64,000 bases of DNA, from positions 640,775 to 704,774 of the forward strand of contig JAPPFP010000006.1 of assembly GCA_028877275.1 (NCBI GenBank), written 5' to 3'. Origin of the DNA: Acidobacteriota bacterium (GTDB taxonomy: Bacteria > Acidobacteriota > Thermoanaerobaculia > Multivoradales > Multivoraceae). This document shows, piece by piece, positions 32,126 through 40,079 of the stretch. A program made the position numbers and the translations under genes. The notes under the pieces are model-generated. The model saw only the letters and a list, made by a program, of their open reading frames with translations, ran no database searches and was not told the origin of the DNA. The number at the start of each line of letters is the position of its first letter. The first letter of the stretch is position 1.

Positions 32126-32740
32126 TCATCGGGCGTTGGCGTCAGGGCGAGGAGGATTGATCATGATGTGCGCACCCGCGGTGCCGGGGAACATCAGCCA
32201 GGGCGCGCCCGGCACCGGACGGGTGGTCAGGCCGGTCGACTCGGGCGTTGCGTACGGTGTGTAGATCACCCAGCGCAGGTAGGCGTCATTCACCTCGCCG
32301 GTTGCGGCGTCGAAGCCGCTGCCGTGGAGCACGTAGAGGGTGCGCGGCTCGCGCGGCATGGCCAGCTTGCCCTCCGCGATCTCCCGTTCGCGAATGTCGA
32401 TTCGTTCCTGGCCTTCGATGCCCTGCGCCGTCAGTTCGCGGCCACGGGCCATGAATGGTTCCAGCGACTCGTGGTAGCAGGCGACGCTCCACTGCGCGGC
32501 GTCCGGTTGGGCGGCCAGGCAGACGAGATCGTTGCTGCCCGCACGGAGTTCCACGACCTTGCCGTCGGCGGTCCAGCCGAGAACCCGCGCGCCGTCGCGC
32601 CGGTCGTCCGGCGCCGCCTGGATGGCGGCGGCAAGCTGAGCTTCGGCATCGCCCGGTTCCGCCGCCGATGAGGCTGCGGCCAGACAACCCAGCGCGAGCC
32701 CGGCGATCATTGCTTTCGATGTCCTCGTCCTGACGTGCAC
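32126..32740 (-). CDS. Exported protein of unknown function
   Basis: A 204-residue secreted protein I do not recognise. A signal peptide (about 1-26, IAGLALGCLAAASSAAEP) is followed by DARVLGW-type beta-rich sequence: VLGWTADGKVVELRAGSND, QWSVACYHESLEPFMARGRE, REPRTLYVLHGSGFDAATGE and LRWVIYTPYATPESTGLTTR. The tail GAHIMINPPRPDANAR is echoed by a remnant downstream. The start is GTG at 32740, supported by AGGAGG seven bases upstream. Two cysteines (in VCLAAQP and VACYHE) may form a disulfide. It reads divergently from the GST gene and may be a periplasmic sensor or binding protein, but there is no direct evidence. Confidence 0.75.
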   Translation of the reverse strand: MHVRTRTSKAMIAGLALGCLAAASSAAEPGDAEAQLAAAIQAAPDDRRDGARVLGWTADGKVVELRAGSNDLVCLAAQPDAAQWSVACYHESLEPFMARGRELTAQGIEGQERIDIREREIAEGKLAMPREPRTLYVLHGSGFDAATGEVNDAYLRWVIYTPYATPESTGLTTRPVPGAPWLMFPGTAGAHIMINPPRPDANAR

Positions 32741-32815
32741 TTCGTTCCTCCTGTCTCGCCCGCTACCTGGCGCACGGGCGCGGAGAGCGTATCGCGGGCC
32801 GGTCGGCGAGTCCGC

Positions 32816-32821
32816 TAACCT
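32816..32821 (+). promoter_or_regulatory. -10-like box TAACCT upstream of the GST gene
   Basis: GCTAACCT, 30 bases before the GST start, fits the TANNNT pattern seen before several genes in the window. The -35 region is not clear. Confidence 0.3.
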
Positions 32822-32851
32822 CCGGCGTCTCACTTCAGAGGGAGCGTCGCG

Positions 32852-33586
32852 ATGATCGATCTGCACTACTGGCCGACGCCGAACGGCAAGAAGGTCACGA
32901 TCCTGCTCGAGGAGTGCGGGTTGCCCTACCGCATCGTGCCCTGCCGGATCGGATTCGGCGACCAGTTCAAGGAGGAGTTCCTCAGGATCTCACCGAACAA
33001 CCGGATGCCGGCGATGGTCGACCACGAGCCGGCCGACGGCGGCGAACCGGTCGCACTCTTCGAATCAGGCGCGATCATGATGTACATCGCCGAGAAGGCC
33101 GGGCAGTTCTACCCTCAGGATCTCCGGGCCCGCCACGAGGTGAACCAGTGGCTCATCTGGCAGATGGCGAACCAGGGACCGAAGTCGGGCGAGTGCGGCC
33201 ATTTCCGTCGCCTGCGCGACACGGAGGGCGACCAGAGCTACGCCGTGCGCCGCTTCACCGACGAAGTGAACCGCCTCTACGGCGTGATGAACAACCGCCT
33301 CTACGATCGCCGATACCTGATCGGCGACGAGTACACGATCGCCGACATGATCTGCTACCCGTGGACGGTTCGCTGGAAGGACCAGCAGCAGGACATCGAG
33401 GAGTTTCCGTACTTCAGGCGCTGGTTCGAGGAAGTCGGCGCCCGTCCCGCGGTCCAGCGCGGCATGGACGTCTCGAGCGGCGAGGCGATCGACTACGCGA
33501 ACCTCTCCGACGAAGAACGCGAACGTCTGAAGAAGCTGCTCTACAACCAGCGTGCCCGGCCGGCGCCCGAGGGCGGCCTGCTGTAG
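32852..33586 (+). CDS. Glutathione S-transferase, YfcG/Nu-class-like
   Basis: A 244-residue glutathione transferase. The thioredoxin-like N-terminal domain starts IDLHYWPTPNGKKVTILLEE, with Thr/Asn in the usual catalytic area of YfcG-type enzymes. The cis-proline glutathione site is ISPNNRMPAMVDHE, followed by ALFESGAIMMYIAEKAGQF. The C-terminal helical domain includes RRYLIGDEYTIADMICYPW, with the N-capping box of the fold. YfcG relatives reduce disulfide-bonded glutathione. The ATG is preceded by GAGGGAG. A long hairpin repeat follows 26 bases after the stop. Confidence 0.92.
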   Translation: MIDLHYWPTPNGKKVTILLEECGLPYRIVPCRIGFGDQFKEEFLRISPNNRMPAMVDHEPADGGEPVALFESGAIMMYIAEKAGQFYPQDLRARHEVNQWLIWQMANQGPKSGECGHFRRLRDTEGDQSYAVRRFTDEVNRLYGVMNNRLYDRRYLIGDEYTIADMICYPWTVRWKDQQQDIEEFPYFRRWFEEVGARPAVQRGMDVSSGEAIDYANLSDEERERLKKLLYNQRARPAPEGGLL

Positions 33587-33612
33587 CGGGGCGCCGTCGG
33601 ACGCACCCGCCC

Positions 33613-33780
33613 GTCCTGGGGCAGGAGGGGTCGGCTCCCAGGTGACGCTCGCGCTCTGGGGGATATGGAAGGGGTTGCGCTCGCTCCGCTTCACTCGCTT
33701 CGGTTGGGCGTCGGTTGGTGGAGTGTCGTCCGGCGTCGCTCGTTCAGAGGCACCTGGGAGCCGACCCCTCCGGCCCCGAC
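33613..33780. repeat. Hairpin repeat, copy A
   Basis: A 168-base element with long inverted arms. Positions 33624-33644 pair perfectly (21 base pairs) with 33751-33771, and pairing continues outward with small bulges to 33613 and 33780. The loop (33645-33750) is exactly 106 bases. It is homologous to copy B at 37.4 kb: shared loop strings include GCTCGCTC, TCGCT-CGGT and GTCGCTCG-T, and the flanks share CACCCGCC. The element fills almost the whole 278-base gap between the GST and sulfotransferase genes. No open reading frame or transposase is inside. It could be a MITE, a REP-like repeat, or a structured RNA. Confidence 0.8.
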
Positions 33781-33864
33781 TGGGCTGGACGTTGTCGTGT
33801 GAGCGCTTCGGTTCAGACTGGGTGCGCCGGCGTCCTCGCCGGCCTTTGAGGATCGCGCGAGGCG

Positions 33865-34782
33865 CTAGCCTCGCTCCTTCGCGAATGCGACTGTGCTGCG
33901 TAGCTCTTCGTAGGAGCCGTGGCCCGTGGCCGGCTCCACGATGCGCTTCCACTCCTGGTTCCAGACGTGGATGACTTCAGGCGGCACTTCACGGGATCCT
34001 TCGCCGGACTTGCCTTTACGGACCTTGGAGGTCGTGCCGGAGGCGGGCAAGCCGCAGGCGGCGTTGCGGGCGTTGCGGACCAGGTGGTCGTCGAACTTCT
34101 CTCCGTGTTCGCGCATGAAATCGATTGACGCCTGGCGGGTGGCGATCTCGATGCTCGGGTCTTCCGGGTCGAGACCGAGGAAGGCCGCGACGCGGGCGGT
34201 GGCTGCGGGCAGGTCCGCAACGATGTCCTCGAAGCAGAGCCAGAGCGTGTCCGGGTCGAGGCGCTTCGGCCACCAGGAAACGAGGTGTTCCCAGTAGCGG
34301 CCGCTGCGGGTGCCGTGCAACAAAAAGTCGAGGGCGAAGTCGCGGATCGAGACGGCTCCGGGTTCGAACACCCAGCCGCTGAAGAAGTGGAAGAAGGAGA
34401 CGAGCGAATCGACCGGGTCGCGGACGACGAAGATGTTGCGCCCGTTCTTCGGGGCCAGGTCCCGGCTCAGGTGGGTCTTGAACGCTCGCGGTTCGGCACG
34501 CTGGGGTGCGTCGAGGTCGAGGCCGACATCGTGGGCGACTTCGATCCAGGGAACGACCGCCGTGATCTCGTCGAAGTCCATGTCGCCGCCGGTGCGGAGC
34601 CCGTGGACGATCTGCTGCATGAGCGTCGTGCCGGCCTTGGGGTACGTGGCGATCAGGATGTCGGTCGGCTGCAGATTGAAGTCGAGACCTCGCTGTACTC
34701 CCTGCCTCGTCGTGAAGCCCGCCATGCGCTTCTTGATGCCCTCGACCGTGGTGGCCCGGCTGGGAACCGAGCCGGCGCTCAT
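33865..34782 (-). CDS. Sulfotransferase family protein
   Basis: A 305-residue PAPS-dependent sulfotransferase (Sulfotransfer_1). The 5'-phosphosulfate loop is TYPKAGTTLMQQ (residues 46-57), the probable catalytic histidine is in AFKTHLSRDL, and the 3'-phosphate motif is FVVRDPVDSLVSFFHFF. The late VRKGKSGEGSREVPP segment matches the RKG..G loop that closes the cofactor site. It is a soluble, cytosolic enzyme resembling eukaryotic small-molecule sulfotransferases, so it probably sulfates an alcohol, phenol or amine of unknown identity. The ATG overlaps the stop of the exonuclease III gene by four bases. Confidence 0.92.
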   Translation of the reverse strand: MSAGSVPSRATTVEGIKKRMAGFTTRQGVQRGLDFNLQPTDILIATYPKAGTTLMQQIVHGLRTGGDMDFDEITAVVPWIEVAHDVGLDLDAPQRAEPRAFKTHLSRDLAPKNGRNIFVVRDPVDSLVSFFHFFSGWVFEPGAVSIRDFALDFLLHGTRSGRYWEHLVSWWPKRLDPDTLWLCFEDIVADLPAATARVAAFLGLDPEDPSIEIATRQASIDFMREHGEKFDDHLVRNARNAACGLPASGTTSKVRKGKSGEGSREVPPEVIHVWNQEWKRIVEPATGHGSYEELRSTVAFAKERG

Positions 34783-35564
34783 TCCAGCACCTCCGCGGAG
34801 AGGTCGACCCCGACCGGACAGTGGTCCGAGCCGGTTACGTGGGTCAGGATGAAGGCCCGTTCAACGAAGCGCATCGCCGCCTCCGAGGCGAGCACGAGGT
34901 CGATTCGCCAGCCGACGTTGCGCTCGCGGGCCCGGAAGGCCTGCTTCCACCAGCTATAGCGCACGGTGTCGGGGTGCAGGGCCCTGAACGTGTCGATCCA
35001 GCCGGCGTCGAGCCAGCGCTGGAGTTCGTCGCGTTCTTCCGGCAGGAAACCGGAGTTTCTGACGTTGTCCTTCGGGCGCGCCAGGTCGATCGGCTGTGGC
35101 GCCGTGTTGAAGTCGCCCATGACCAGGACGCGATAGCCGGCCGCGCGCGCCTGGTCGAGCTGGTCGAACAGGGCGCGGTAGAAGTCCAGCTTGTAGGGCA
35201 CGCGGCTGTTGTCTCGCTTGCTGCCGCTGCCCTTCGGGAAGTAGACGTTCGCGATCAGCAGTTGACCGAACAGGGCGAGTTGCAGGCGGCCCTCGGCGTC
35301 GAAGCGGTGTTCCCCGAGCGAGGTGCGGACCCAGGCCGGCTTCAGGCGGGAGTAGAGACCGACGCCGGAGTAGCCTGGACGCTCGGCGCTCGAGAAGGCA
35401 GTGTGCCAGCGACTGGGCCGGCGCAGCTCGGGCGCCAGTTGTTCCGCGCGAGCCTTCGTCTCTTGCAGGCCGACGACCTGGGCCCGGCTCCTGCCCAGCC
35501 AGTCGAGGAAGCCCTTGCGCCCGGCGGCGCGCAAGCCGTTCACGTTCCAGGAGACGACGCGGAT
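34779..35564 (-). CDS. xth: Exodeoxyribonuclease III, with non-canonical start codon
   Basis: About 261 residues of exonuclease III (AP endonuclease). The conserved start of the family is visible as IRVVSWNVNGLRA, aligning residue for residue with the usual MRIVSWNVNGLRA, but the codon at the Met position is ATC (plus 35562-35564). The first GTG (35543) would remove the first strand and the metal/DNA-binding Asn. Other motifs are intact: VVGLQETKA (metal Glu), GYSGVGLYSR, VMGDFNTAP, WRIDLVLAS and THVTGSDHCPVGVDL. The in-frame TGA upstream is the stop of the GNAT gene, so both share a frame. The stop overlaps the sulfotransferase ATG. It probably acts in base excision repair. Confidence 0.8.
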   Translation of the reverse strand: MRVVSWNVNGLRAAGRKGFLDWLGRSRAQVVGLQETKARAEQLAPELRRPSRWHTAFSSAERPGYSGVGLYSRLKPAWVRTSLGEHRFDAEGRLQLALFGQLLIANVYFPKGSGSKRDNSRVPYKLDFYRALFDQLDQARAAGYRVLVMGDFNTAPQPIDLARPKDNVRNSGFLPEERDELQRWLDAGWIDTFRALHPDTVRYSWWKQAFRARERNVGWRIDLVLASEAAMRFVERAFILTHVTGSDHCPVGVDLSAEVLE

Positions 35565-35584
35565 GCGACGGCGCTTCCGGGGGC

Positions 35585-36142
35585 TCAGGTGCGGCTCCGC
35601 TTCCCGGCGCCCAGGTCGTAGGACATGATCATCATGTCGCGGGTGCGCCCGGAGCGGTCGATGACCCAGTCGGTGAGCAGCGCCTCGGGCGAAAACCCGA
35701 GGCGCTCGAACACGCGGCGTGCTCCGATCTGCTCACGCGTCATCTGCGCGACCAGCTTGAGCAGGCCCAGCTCTCTGGCCGTCTCGAACACCCGCTCGGT
35801 CAGCACGTGGCCGAGCCCGCAGCGGCGATGGGCCTCGGCGATGATCACGCGGATCTCGCCGAGGTGACTCATCCAGTGCAGGCCTCGCAGGTTCAGGCTG
35901 CCGTAGCCCACCAGCTCGCCTTCGTAGTGGGCCAGGGTAGTGAAGCGGCTGCCGGTGTCGGCGTCGTGGATCCATCCCTCCACCACGTCCGGATCGGTCA
36001 GGTCCGAGCGCAGGAACTGGAGGTCGATCTCGGGCAGGGCGCTGGCGAGCGAGACGATGTCGTCCCGGTCGGTCGGGCGCAGGCGGCGCAGGTCGTAGGT
36101 GCGATCGCCGCACTGGACCTGGTCGACGGATTGGGTGCTCAC
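35585..36142 (-). CDS. GNAT-family N-acetyltransferase
   Basis: A 185-residue acetyltransferase of the GNAT fold. The acetyl-CoA motif A is EIRVIIAEAHRRCGLGHVLTERVF, with the expected R-x-x-G-x-G/A loop as RRCGLG, preceded by LVGYGSLNLRG and followed by motif B ARRVFERLGFSPEALL. The target is unknown. The start is uncertain: GTG at 36142 is used because the upstream in-frame codons are Arg/Pro-rich with no ribosome site, but ATG codons at about 36208 and 36226 are possible. The TGA stop sits 20 bases before the probable start of the exonuclease III gene in the same frame. Confidence 0.8.
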   Translation of the reverse strand: MSTQSVDQVQCGDRTYDLRRLRPTDRDDIVSLASALPEIDLQFLRSDLTDPDVVEGWIHDADTGSRFTTLAHYEGELVGYGSLNLRGLHWMSHLGEIRVIIAEAHRRCGLGHVLTERVFETARELGLLKLVAQMTREQIGARRVFERLGFSPEALLTDWVIDRSGRTRDMMIMSYDLGAGKRSRT

Positions 36143-36294
36143 GGGCCGCTCGGTCGTGCCCGGGTGGCGCGGCCGCGCCACCCGTGCCCCAGTCCGCGCG
36201 CCCGTCATTGGGTGCGCGGATGGCAACCTGCAAAGCTAGCAGGTTCGCCGTCGGGTATCGTCGCGCCCGAACCGAATCAGGGAGGGCGGGAGAT

Positions 36295-37374
36295 ATGGCT
36301 CCGATACCGAAGGGCGGAACGGTCGCGGTCACCGGTAGCGCCGGCTTTGTCGGCGGCTGGACGGTCCGGCTGCTGCTGGACAAGGGCTACCGGGTTCGCG
36401 CCTGCGTGCGCGACGCGAACGATCCGGAGAAGACGACTTTTCTTCGGGAGATGCCGGGTTACGCGTCCGGCCGGCTGACGATTCACTCGGCAAACCTGGA
36501 CGAGGCGGGCTGCTTCGACGACATCTTCGCCGGCTGCCACGGTGTCGCCCACATCGCGCACGTCAGCGACTACAACGACTTCGACTACGTGAAGCACGTC
36601 TGCGACCACATCATCCAGAGCATCGAGAAGTCGGGTTCGGTGACCCGCGTGGTCGTCACCTCGAGCATCGCCGCCGTCATCATGGAGGCCGACATCTACG
36701 AGTTCGTCCGGCGGCCCGTCCTGTACGAGGACCGCTATCCCGACGAGTCGAATCCGAAGCGGACGCCCGAGCGCGGCCACGGCTACTCGATGAGCAAGAT
36801 CTACGCTCAGCAGGCGTTCAGCGAGGCCGCGGAGAAGAGCGGGCGCTGGGACGCGATCACCTGCTGCCCCGGCGACAACGTGGGTCCGATCCTGTCGGCG
36901 CACCAGAAGGAGAAGGGGCCCTGGCAGCACAACATCGAGCTGATGCTGCTGGGCGAGTGCAAGCAGACCCAGGCCTACCGGCCGTGGATGACGGTCGACG
37001 TGCGTGACGACGCGGAATGCCACATCCGGTTGCTCGAGAGCATCAACGTCAAGAACGGCGAGCGGTTCATCGCCTGGTCCGCGGACGCGGTGCCGGTGGA
37101 GGAGATCAACGCCGGCATCGATCGCCTGGTGCCCGAACTCCGCCATGACACGCCCGCGATCACGGAGATCCACCCCGACCACATCCAGAAGCGCGAGGAG
37201 GAACTGCGAGGCATCTGGGCCGGCGTCGAGCTACGCAACGACCGGATGCGGGCGGCTACGGGCATCACGTTCCGCCCGTTTGACGAGTCCCTGCGCGACT
37301 GCGTGGAGTCCCTGATCACCGTGGCCAAGGTGGAGCCGAAGCGGCGGCCGGAGGCGGATGCTGCGGACGACTAG
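36295..37374 (+). CDS. Extended SDR / NAD(P)-dependent reductase, DFR-like
   Basis: A 359-residue extended short-chain dehydrogenase. The nucleotide-binding start is TVAVTGSAGFVGGWTVRLLL, the catalytic Ser/Thr segment is VVVTSSIAAVIM, and the active-site YxxxK is YSMSK. The sequence CCPGDNVGPIL follows in the substrate region. Overall it resembles dihydroflavonol-4-reductase and cinnamoyl-CoA-reductase-like bacterial enzymes, which reduce ketones or aldehydes. The ATG at 36295 follows a GGGAGAT ribosome site. Upstream in-frame residues are not protein-like. A hairpin repeat begins eight bases after the stop. Confidence 0.88.
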   Translation: MAPIPKGGTVAVTGSAGFVGGWTVRLLLDKGYRVRACVRDANDPEKTTFLREMPGYASGRLTIHSANLDEAGCFDDIFAGCHGVAHIAHVSDYNDFDYVKHVCDHIIQSIEKSGSVTRVVVTSSIAAVIMEADIYEFVRRPVLYEDRYPDESNPKRTPERGHGYSMSKIYAQQAFSEAAEKSGRWDAITCCPGDNVGPILSAHQKEKGPWQHNIELMLLGECKQTQAYRPWMTVDVRDDAECHIRLLESINVKNGERFIAWSADAVPVEEINAGIDRLVPELRHDTPAITEIHPDHIQKREEELRGIWAGVELRNDRMRAATGITFRPFDESLRDCVESLITVAKVEPKRRPEADAADD

Positions 37375-37381
37375 GACACCC

Positions 37382-37557
37382 GCCGGTCCGGGGGCCTGAG
37401 GGGAGGGTCCCAGCGGCCGTGCGCGCTTCGGAGGGGGATGAGAGGACGGCGCGCACTCCACTCCGCTCGCTCCGGTAGGTTCTTGGTTGATGAGTAGACG
37501 TAGCGCGTCGCTCGCTTCGAGTCCGCTGGGACCCTCCCCTCAGGCCCCCGGACCGGC
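37382..37557. repeat. Hairpin repeat, copy B
   Basis: A 176-base element in which positions 37382-37416 pair perfectly over 35 bases with 37523-37557. The loop (37417-37522) is exactly 106 bases, as in copy A, and the loops align along their length with identical blocks at both ends. The arms of A and B have diverged from one another (A contains GGGGTCGGCTCCCAGG, B contains GGGGAGGGTCCCAGCG), yet each remains self-complementary. That means changes on one side were matched on the other. It lies between the SDR gene and the dihaem cytochrome gene. Confidence 0.85.
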
Positions 37558-37648
37558 TGGATGGCGTCGAGTTCACGGGTCGCGCCGGTGTAGCGCTTGG
37601 CTGCGGGTTGCCGCGGTGGGAGGATGGCTGTCGTGCGGGCGGAACGTG

Positions 37649-38404
37649 ATGCTGCTACTCGTGGTGTTCGCGACCGGCGTCGCGGCGGAGGAGGTGGAGA
37701 ACCCGTATTCGAGTGCGATCGATGTGCGGATGGGGCAACGGCAGTTCCAGTCGAAGTGCACGAGCTGCCATGGGGTGGACGCCACTGGAGGGGAGGAGGC
37801 GGACGGGCCGGACCTGACGACGGGGAGTTTCCGGCATTCGACGACGGATGCGGGGCTCTTTCGGGTGATACGGGACGGCATTGAGGGCACTTCGATGCGC
37901 GGTCTCCGGCGCGCAAAGGACCAGGAGATCTGGCAGTTGGTGACCTATCTGCGCACGCTCTCCGGAGCCGTCGACCCCGCGTCTCTGCCGGGTTCGATGG
38001 GGGCGGGCCGGGTGGCGTTCGAGCGGCTCGATTGCGGGCGTTGCCACATGGTGCAGGGGCGGGGAGGACGGCTGGGGCCTGACCTGTCGCGGGTCGGCGA
38101 CCGGCGTGGGCCTGAGGAACTGGCTGAGGCTCTGACCGAGCCGAGCGCCGAAGTCGCGCCGCGCTGGTGGACCGTGCGGGTGACTCGCGCCGACGGCACG
38201 GTGGTCGAGGGTCTCCGGATGGGCGAGGACACGTTCAATCTGCGGATCATGGATGGCGAGGAGAGGTTGCTGTCCTTTGCGAAGACATCGTTGCGATCGG
38301 TGGAACGGATCCTGGAGTCGACGATGCCCACCGAGCCGCTGTCGGGGGAAGAGCGGGACGACCTCGTTGCCTACCTGGCCTCACTGAGGGGAGACGATTC
38401 GTGA
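37649..38404 (+). CDS. Dihaem cytochrome c, partner of the PQQ dehydrogenase
   Basis: About 251 residues with two haem c sites. The first is CTSCH in FQSKCTSCHGVDATGG and the second is CGRCH in LDCGRCHMVQGRGGRLGPDL. The C-terminal part (WTVRVTRADGTVVEGLRMGE, then LSGEERDDLVAYLASLRG) resembles the haem-binding domain of large Planctomycete-type proteins. The start is uncertain: ATG at 37649 gives a short signal peptide (MLLLVVFATGVAAEE), while GTG at 37616 gives a longer one. The frame runs upstream into the repeat. The stop overlaps the GTG of the PQQ dehydrogenase gene (GTGA), so the cytochrome is almost certainly its electron acceptor. Confidence 0.82.
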   Translation: MLLLVVFATGVAAEEVENPYSSAIDVRMGQRQFQSKCTSCHGVDATGGEEADGPDLTTGSFRHSTTDAGLFRVIRDGIEGTSMRGLRRAKDQEIWQLVTYLRTLSGAVDPASLPGSMGAGRVAFERLDCGRCHMVQGRGGRLGPDLSRVGDRRGPEELAEALTEPSAEVAPRWWTVRVTRADGTVVEGLRMGEDTFNLRIMDGEERLLSFAKTSLRSVERILESTMPTEPLSGEERDDLVAYLASLRGDDS

Positions 38405-40038
38405 GGGGGCTCGGGTGGGGAGGGATGATCCTGCCGCTGGTCGTCGCGCAGGCATCGCCGGGACAGGAGCCCGCTGCCGACGGTATGCCGGTGCTCTCGC
38501 CGGTGACCTGGGAACGTCTCCTCAACTCCGACGACGAGCCGCACAACTGGCTCATGTACCACGGGGCCCTGGACGGACAGCGCTTCAGCCGGCTCGACCA
38601 GATCAACCGGGAGAACGTGGGACGCCTGGAGTTGAAGTGGGCGCACCAGATCCGGCAGCTCGACCGGAACCAGACGACGCCTCTGGTGGTCGACGGCGTC
38701 ATGTTCATCACGGAGTCGCCGAGCAACGTGACCGCTGTCGATGCCGCCACGGGGCGGGCCTACTGGCGCTACGAGCACCCGCTGCCGGACGGCATCCGGT
38801 TGTGCTGCGGGCGCAACAACCGCGGCGTGGCGATTCTCGGCGAGACGCTGTACATGAGCACGAACGACGCTCACCTGGTCGCGATCGACGCCCGTTCCGG
38901 CTCGCTGCTCTGGGACACCGAGGTTGCCGACCACACCAAGGGCTACAGCAAGACGGCGGCGCCGCTCGTTGTCGGCGACACCGTCGTGACCGGCATCGCC
39001 GGGGGAGAGTTCGGCATCCGCGGCTTCATCGACGGCTACGACGCGGCGACCGGCGAGCGCAGATGGCGAACCTACACGGTGCCGGGACCGGGCGAGCCGG
39101 GGAACGAAACCTGGGCCGGCGATTCCTGGCGCACGGGAGGTGCGCCCACCTGGCTGACCGGCGTCTACGACCCGGAACTCGATCTCATCTACTGGGGGGC
39201 CGGCAATCCGGCGCCGGACTGGAACGGCGACGTGCGGCTAGGCGACAACCTGTACTCGTCGTCGGTTCTGGCGCTCGACCGCGAGACCGGGAAGATCGTC
39301 TGGCACTTCCAGTTCACTCCGCACGACGTCTGGGACTGGGACGCGATCCAGGTGCCCGTGCTGGCCGACGTCGAGTTGAACGGCGAGCTTCGCAAAGCGA
39401 TGCTGTGGGCCAATCGGAACGCCTTCTACTACCTGCTCGACCGGGGCAGCGGGCAGTTCCTGTTCGGCGAACCGTTCGCACTCCAGACCTGGGCCAACGG
39501 CCTGGACGAGGACGGCCGGCCGATCCTGCGCGAGAACGTGTTCCCCACGACGGAGGGCACCCGCGTCGCGCCGATCGCGGGCGGCGCGACGAACTGGTGG
39601 TCGCCGGCGTACAGTCCGCGCACCGGGTTCCTCTACGTCAACTCCTTCGACGCGGAGGGGATCTACTACCAGCGGGACGACGAGTACGAGGAGGGCAGCA
39701 TCTTCCTGGGCGGCGGCCACCGGATGCCGCTGGCGGCGGACCACTACAAGAGCGCGATCCGGGCGATCGAAGCGACGACGGGCGAGATCCGCTGGGAGTT
39801 TCCGATCACGCCGCGAACGCGCAGCGGCGTGCTCGCCACGGCGGGGGGACTGGTCTGGAGCGCCAGCGTCGACGGCTACTTCTTCGCCCTGGACGAAGAG
39901 ACCGGTGAACCGTTGTGGCGGATGTCTCTGGGCGCGGCGCCGCACGCGTCGCCGATGAGCTACGCGGTGGGCGGCGAGCAACGGATCGTCGTCGCGATGG
40001 GAAACGTTGTCTTTGTCTTCGGTCTGGCGGAGGAGTAG
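38401..40038 (+). CDS. PQQ-dependent alcohol dehydrogenase, XoxF-type metal site
   Basis: A 545-residue PQQ propeller with a weak signal peptide (about 1-22). The vicinal disulfide is in GIRLCCGRNNRG. The catalytic region is FTPHDVWDWDAIQVPVL, with catalytic Asp312 and a second Asp at 314. In methanol and alcohol dehydrogenases, an Asp two residues after the catalytic one marks the lanthanide-dependent (XoxF, PedH) type, while Ala, Thr or Ser marks calcium types. There is no haem domain, consistent with the dedicated cytochrome gene just upstream (four-base overlap). The start is GTG at 38401. It is predicted to oxidise a small alcohol or aldehyde in the periplasm. The metal prediction is inference from one residue. 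Confidence 0.87.
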   Translation: MRGLGWGGMILPLVVAQASPGQEPAADGMPVLSPVTWERLLNSDDEPHNWLMYHGALDGQRFSRLDQINRENVGRLELKWAHQIRQLDRNQTTPLVVDGVMFITESPSNVTAVDAATGRAYWRYEHPLPDGIRLCCGRNNRGVAILGETLYMSTNDAHLVAIDARSGSLLWDTEVADHTKGYSKTAAPLVVGDTVVTGIAGGEFGIRGFIDGYDAATGERRWRTYTVPGPGEPGNETWAGDSWRTGGAPTWLTGVYDPELDLIYWGAGNPAPDWNGDVRLGDNLYSSSVLALDRETGKIVWHFQFTPHDVWDWDAIQVPVLADVELNGELRKAMLWANRNAFYYLLDRGSGQFLFGEPFALQTWANGLDEDGRPILRENVFPTTEGTRVAPIAGGATNWWSPAYSPRTGFLYVNSFDAEGIYYQRDDEYEEGSIFLGGGHRMPLAADHYKSAIRAIEATTGEIRWEFPITPRTRSGVLATAGGLVWSASVDGYFFALDEETGEPLWRMSLGAAPHASPMSYAVGGEQRIVVAMGNVVFVFGLAEE

Positions 40039-40079
40039 GGTCCGCACTGGTCGGCACGAACCGGGCGGAGGTCTTGAAG

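Noticed and set aside
37487..37648. In-frame extension of the dihaem cytochrome upstream through the hairpin repeat
   Set aside because: The extra residues are Ser/Pro/Arg-rich and encoded by the repeat arm; a signal peptide begins only at about 37616-37649.
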